Source: Subsaximicrobium wynnwilliamsii | Lineage (GTDB): Bacteria; Bacteroidota; Bacteroidia; Flavobacteriales; Flavobacteriaceae | Reading direction: 5' to 3' | Length of the DNA stretch: 64,000 nucleotides | Assembly: GCF_007997225.1 (NCBI RefSeq) | Contig: NZ_VORM01000002.1 | Location: 248,001-312,000 of the forward strand | In this document: positions 61,427 through 64,000 of the stretch, one piece after another | Layout: every line of letters starts with the position of its first letter | Position numbering within the stretch: the first letter of the stretch is position 1 | Program-made: the position numbers and the translations under genes | The notes under the pieces: model-generated | What the model was told of the DNA's origin: nothing | Seen by the model: only the letters and a program-made list of their open reading frames with translations | Database searches by the model: none

Positions 61427-61459
61427 TTTGTAACAAATATATGTGTAATTTGTTACAAA
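61427..61459 (-). promoter_or_regulatory. Promoter and operator of the DUF6088 gene
   Basis: A perfect 12-bp inverted repeat (TTTGTAACAAAT at 61427-61438 and ATTTGTTACAAA at 61448-61459) overlaps the minus-strand -7 box TATATTTG (61434-61441). Binding there would block transcription, consistent with autorepression by an AbiEi-type winged helix. Confidence 0.7.
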
Positions 61460-61836
61460 AATTATTTTCAACCCCGAAGTCTCGTGAGGAGCTCTGCATG
61501 AACGCTGCGAATCCAGTATGATAGCTAAGCTATTCAATTTCAATCTTACTTGAATCAAGACACTTGGATTTCTAAATGTCTAAACCGAAGTTTCTTTGTG
61601 GCGCGCAACTCAAGCTTGATCCTATTCAATCTTAGTCATGTAAGCGTCTTAAATCGCAAGTTTTATTGTTTTAAAACGCCAATCTTCGCATAAAAAGTCT
61701 CAATGCCATAGTCTTTGGAAAGGGTAGTCACGATTGAGCTAGTGTTGTCATTTATCCCGAAAAAAATCTTGAATCCTATTCTTTTAAAGTTAAGTTAAAT
61801 AAAAATCAAGATTCCGCGCTTCTAATATTTTAAAAT
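61460..61836. other. Gap at the right end of the variable region
   Basis: About 380 bases with no gene. GGAGCTCTGC...GAACGCTGCGAATCC (about 61490-61513) resembles GGAGCTTTGC...GAACACCGCAGGTAATCC of the 100-bp repeat and may be an eroded copy marking the island edge. Confidence 0.4.
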
Positions 61837-61844
61837 TAGATTTG
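61837..61844 (+). promoter_or_regulatory. -7 promoter box for the efflux operon
   Basis: TAGATTTG fits TAnnTTTG, 42 bases before the ATG at 61887. Confidence 0.55.
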
Positions 61845-61886
61845 TGTCATTGGGAAGTACTCTTAACTACCACACATCTCCTTTTA

Positions 61887-62945
61887 ATGAAAAAAAGATA
61901 CATTGTTTTCACGCTTATCGTATGTGGAATAATTGCGCTCATTGCTTATAGGATAAGCGCGAACTCCAAAATCAATAACCCAAAAAATGAAAAAAAGACG
62001 GTCAATGTGATGGGCGTTGAGGGACAAGTGCTTGAAGCGCAGAAATTTGCAGATAATCTCACACTTTCTGGAACTTTGGAGGCCAATGAGGAAATTGAAA
62101 TACGCAGCGAAATTTCGGGTATTGTTGAAAGTATTAATTTTGACGAAGGTGCTAAAGTCTCAAAAGGGCAAATACTGTTTCGCGTGAATGATATCGAGCT
62201 TCGTGCGCAATTGTCTAAAGTGCAAACAGCGCAGCAACTGGCTTCCGAAAACCAAAGACGCGCGAAACTTTTATTGGAAAAACAGGCCATAAGTCAGGAG
62301 GAATTTGACGTGTCTAAGGCCGATTTTGAATCTGCTCGTGCCGAATCGCAGCTCATTGCCGCCCAATTATCAAAAACAACCGTACGCGCTCCGTTTTCTG
62401 GCACTATTGGTCTGCGCTCTATTTCTAAAGGTACCTACGTGACTCCTGCAACACCAATCGCTAATTTGGTCAATACAAGTCAGTTGAAAATCACTTTTGC
62501 CATTCCAGAAAAATATGTCTCCCGAATGTACGCGGGCAGTCCTTTGACCTTTACAACCTCTAATTCCAAGATAGTATATAACGCTACAATTTACGCCATT
62601 GAACCTCAGGTTGACATTGCAACTCGCACTTTAAAGATGAGAGCATTGGCCGATAATAAGGAAGGTAAGTTATATCCAGGCACTTTTGCCAATGTCACGT
62701 TGCCGCTTGAGACGGTCAACGACGCGCTTCTCGTGCCTACAGAAGCTTTGATTCCCATTCAAAACGGTAAAAAGATATTTGTGTCTAGAGGCGGAAAAGC
62801 AAAGGAAGTTATGGTGGAAACCGGCGCGCGAACAGATAGTGTGGCGCGTGTACTCACAGGACTTAAGGTAGGGGATACCATTTTGACATCGGGTGTGATG
62901 TCGCTCAAAAATGGAACACCAGTTAAAGTGAATCTAACCAATTAA
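61887..62945 (+). CDS. RND efflux periplasmic adaptor subunit
   Basis: This 352-residue membrane-fusion protein links an RND pump to an outer-membrane channel. It has an N-terminal membrane anchor (YIVFTLIVCGIIALIAY), a biotinyl-lipoyl-like domain (EIRSEISGIVESINFDEGAK), a helical hairpin (about 95-160), the second lipoyl half (KTTVRAPFSGTIGLRSISKG), a beta-barrel domain and a membrane-proximal domain ending VMSLKNGTPVKVNL. I start at 61887 because the frame upstream to 61842 overlaps the -7 box. The pump gene begins 8 bases downstream. Substrate unknown. Confidence 0.92.
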   Translation: MKKRYIVFTLIVCGIIALIAYRISANSKINNPKNEKKTVNVMGVEGQVLEAQKFADNLTLSGTLEANEEIEIRSEISGIVESINFDEGAKVSKGQILFRVNDIELRAQLSKVQTAQQLASENQRRAKLLLEKQAISQEEFDVSKADFESARAESQLIAAQLSKTTVRAPFSGTIGLRSISKGTYVTPATPIANLVNTSQLKITFAIPEKYVSRMYAGSPLTFTTSNSKIVYNATIYAIEPQVDIATRTLKMRALADNKEGKLYPGTFANVTLPLETVNDALLVPTEALIPIQNGKKIFVSRGGKAKEVMVETGARTDSVARVLTGLKVGDTILTSGVMSLKNGTPVKVNLTN

Positions 62946-62953
62946 TTAAACTG

Positions 62954-64000
62954 ATGAGTTTATCTACCTTAAGTATAAAACGTCCCGTGCTCACGATTGT
63001 CATGAATTTGACGCTCGTGCTTTTCGGGATTATTGGCTTTACATATCTTGGCGTTAGGGAATTCCCATCCATTGATCCTGCACAAATATCGGTAAGTACC
63101 AGTTATTCGGGTGCCAATGCCGATATTATTGAATCCCAAATTACAGAACCGCTCGAAAAATCCATAAATGGGATTGATGGCATTAGAAACATGACTTCTT
63201 CCAGTAACCAAGGGTCTAGCCGTATTAATATAGAATTCAATCTCGATAAAAATCTCGAGGAAGCCGCTAACGATGTTCGTGATAAAGTCTCTCAGGCGGT
63301 AAGGAGCTTGCCGCAGGATATTGATGCACCACCCGTGGTTTCAAAGGCTGATGCCGATTCCCGTGCCATCATTTCAATGACGGTTCAGAGTGATAATAAA
63401 AACATTTTGGAACTTACAGATTATGCCGATAATGTGCTCGCACAACGTTTGCAAACCATTCCTGGGGTAAGTAGTGTCCAAATTTGGGGGCAGCGTCGCT
63501 ATGCCATGCGCATGTGGATTGACCCCATCAAGTTGGCCTCTTATGGCGTGACGGTTGCAGAAGTGAGGGAAGCTTTATTATCACAAAATGTCGAATTGCC
63601 TTCAGGAAAGCTAACCGGTGCAAATACGGAATTGACCGTAAAAACCATAGGCAACCTTTCTAACGAAGAAGAGTTCAACGACATTATCATAACCTCTGAA
63701 GGCGGAAGAGTGGTGCGCTTCAGTGATGTTGGTAGGGCTACTTTGGAAGCCGAGAATATGGAAACCAAGTTGAGCGATTCTGGTCAACCCATGGTCGCTT
63801 TGGCCATCGTACCTCAGCCTGGAGCGAATTATGTGGCCATTGCCGATGATTTTTATGCTGAATTTGAGAAACTCAAGGAAGCTCTGCCCGAAGATTTTAA
63901 ATTAAACGTCGTTATTGACGATACACTCTTTGTCAAGCGCGCCATCACTGAAGTGGTCGAGACCCTTGGCATTTCTATAGTTTTGGTTATTTTAGTCATC
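62954..64000 (+). CDS. RND efflux permease subunit (partial, runs off window)
   Basis: The first 349 residues of an AcrB/MdtB-type proton-driven pump are seen. The N-end SLSTLSIKRPVLTIVMNLTL is the first transmembrane helix. REFPSIDPAQISVSTSYSGA, then EPLEKSINGIDGIRNMTSSS and LQTIPGVSSVQIWGQRRYAM are classic RND porter-domain segments. The window ends in the second helix (ITEVVETLGISIVLVILVI). Full members have about 1000-1050 residues. It is cotranscribed with the adaptor. An outer-membrane TolC-type gene may lie beyond the window. Confidence 0.93.
   Translation, partial: MSLSTLSIKRPVLTIVMNLTLVLFGIIGFTYLGVREFPSIDPAQISVSTSYSGANADIIESQITEPLEKSINGIDGIRNMTSSSNQGSSRINIEFNLDKNLEEAANDVRDKVSQAVRSLPQDIDAPPVVSKADADSRAIISMTVQSDNKNILELTDYADNVLAQRLQTIPGVSSVQIWGQRRYAMRMWIDPIKLASYGVTVAEVREALLSQNVELPSGKLTGANTELTVKTIGNLSNEEEFNDIIITSEGGRVVRFSDVGRATLEAENMETKLSDSGQPMVALAIVPQPGANYVAIADDFYAEFEKLKEALPEDFKLNVVIDDTLFVKRAITEVVETLGISIVLVILVI

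Overview
The window is bacterial and almost certainly from a marine-type member of Flavobacteriaceae (Bacteroidota). The evidence is the set of lineage-typical genes (BT_3928 family protein, LETM1-related biofilm protein, DUF4293 next to rho, BshC, CtlX, Rho with a long charged N-terminal insert), the absence of Shine-Dalgarno sequences, and many promoters with the Bacteroidota -7 box TAnnTTTG. The genus cannot be fixed from this sequence.

Core region, about 1-43 kb: ctlX, a TPR histidine kinase, argS, an LpxR-type lipid A deacylase, an M14 peptidase, bshC, a soluble ComEC-like MBL hydrolase, then guaA followed by a compact LysM/OsmC/DUF922/DUF3820 run, a LytTR regulator, a Fic protein, the LETM1-related gene, rho, DUF4293, truA, an ABC exporter, a DUF3667/cdaA/lipoprotein/folP run, DUF1599, BT_3928, a DppB-like permease, tpiA, a porin, prmA and clpS. 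A sulfur block on the minus strand (38.8-43 kb) joins a Crp/Fnr regulator, two YeeE/YedE transporters, a TauE transporter and an MBL-rhodanese protein. Intergenic spaces carry several kinds of small repeat: heptamer microsatellites, a 95-bp tandem repeat made of terminator-like hairpins, and a dispersed repeat of about 90 bp with three copies.

Variable region, about 43.1-61.5 kb: a tRNA-Arg(ACG) gene is the anchor of a composite island. A perfect 121-bp direct repeat, starting in the anticodon stem of the tRNA, flanks island 1 (5.7 kb). Island 1 holds a three-gene HipBST-like toxin-antitoxin module, a HEPN-domain gene broken by a TA-dinucleotide frameshift, an unknown cargo gene and a decayed tyrosine integrase. 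A tandem array with an exact 100-bp period follows. A second AT-rich island (11.2 kb) interrupts the array. It carries an orphan HipB-like repressor with three palindromic operators and a type I restriction-modification operon with unusual passengers: a half-size HsdS, RhuM, a small unknown protein, an AlbA_2 (Schlafen-type) protein and a SprT/YgjP-like metalloprotease. The 100-bp repeat resumes at 60.5 kb and there truncates an AbiEii-like toxin gene whose partner antitoxin remains intact.

The window closes with an RND efflux adaptor and the first third of its permease, which runs off the end.

As a system, the most interesting stretch is the tRNA-Arg defence island: satellite repeats, toxin-antitoxin modules and the extended type I operon appear to have been added and eroded in steps at one attachment site.
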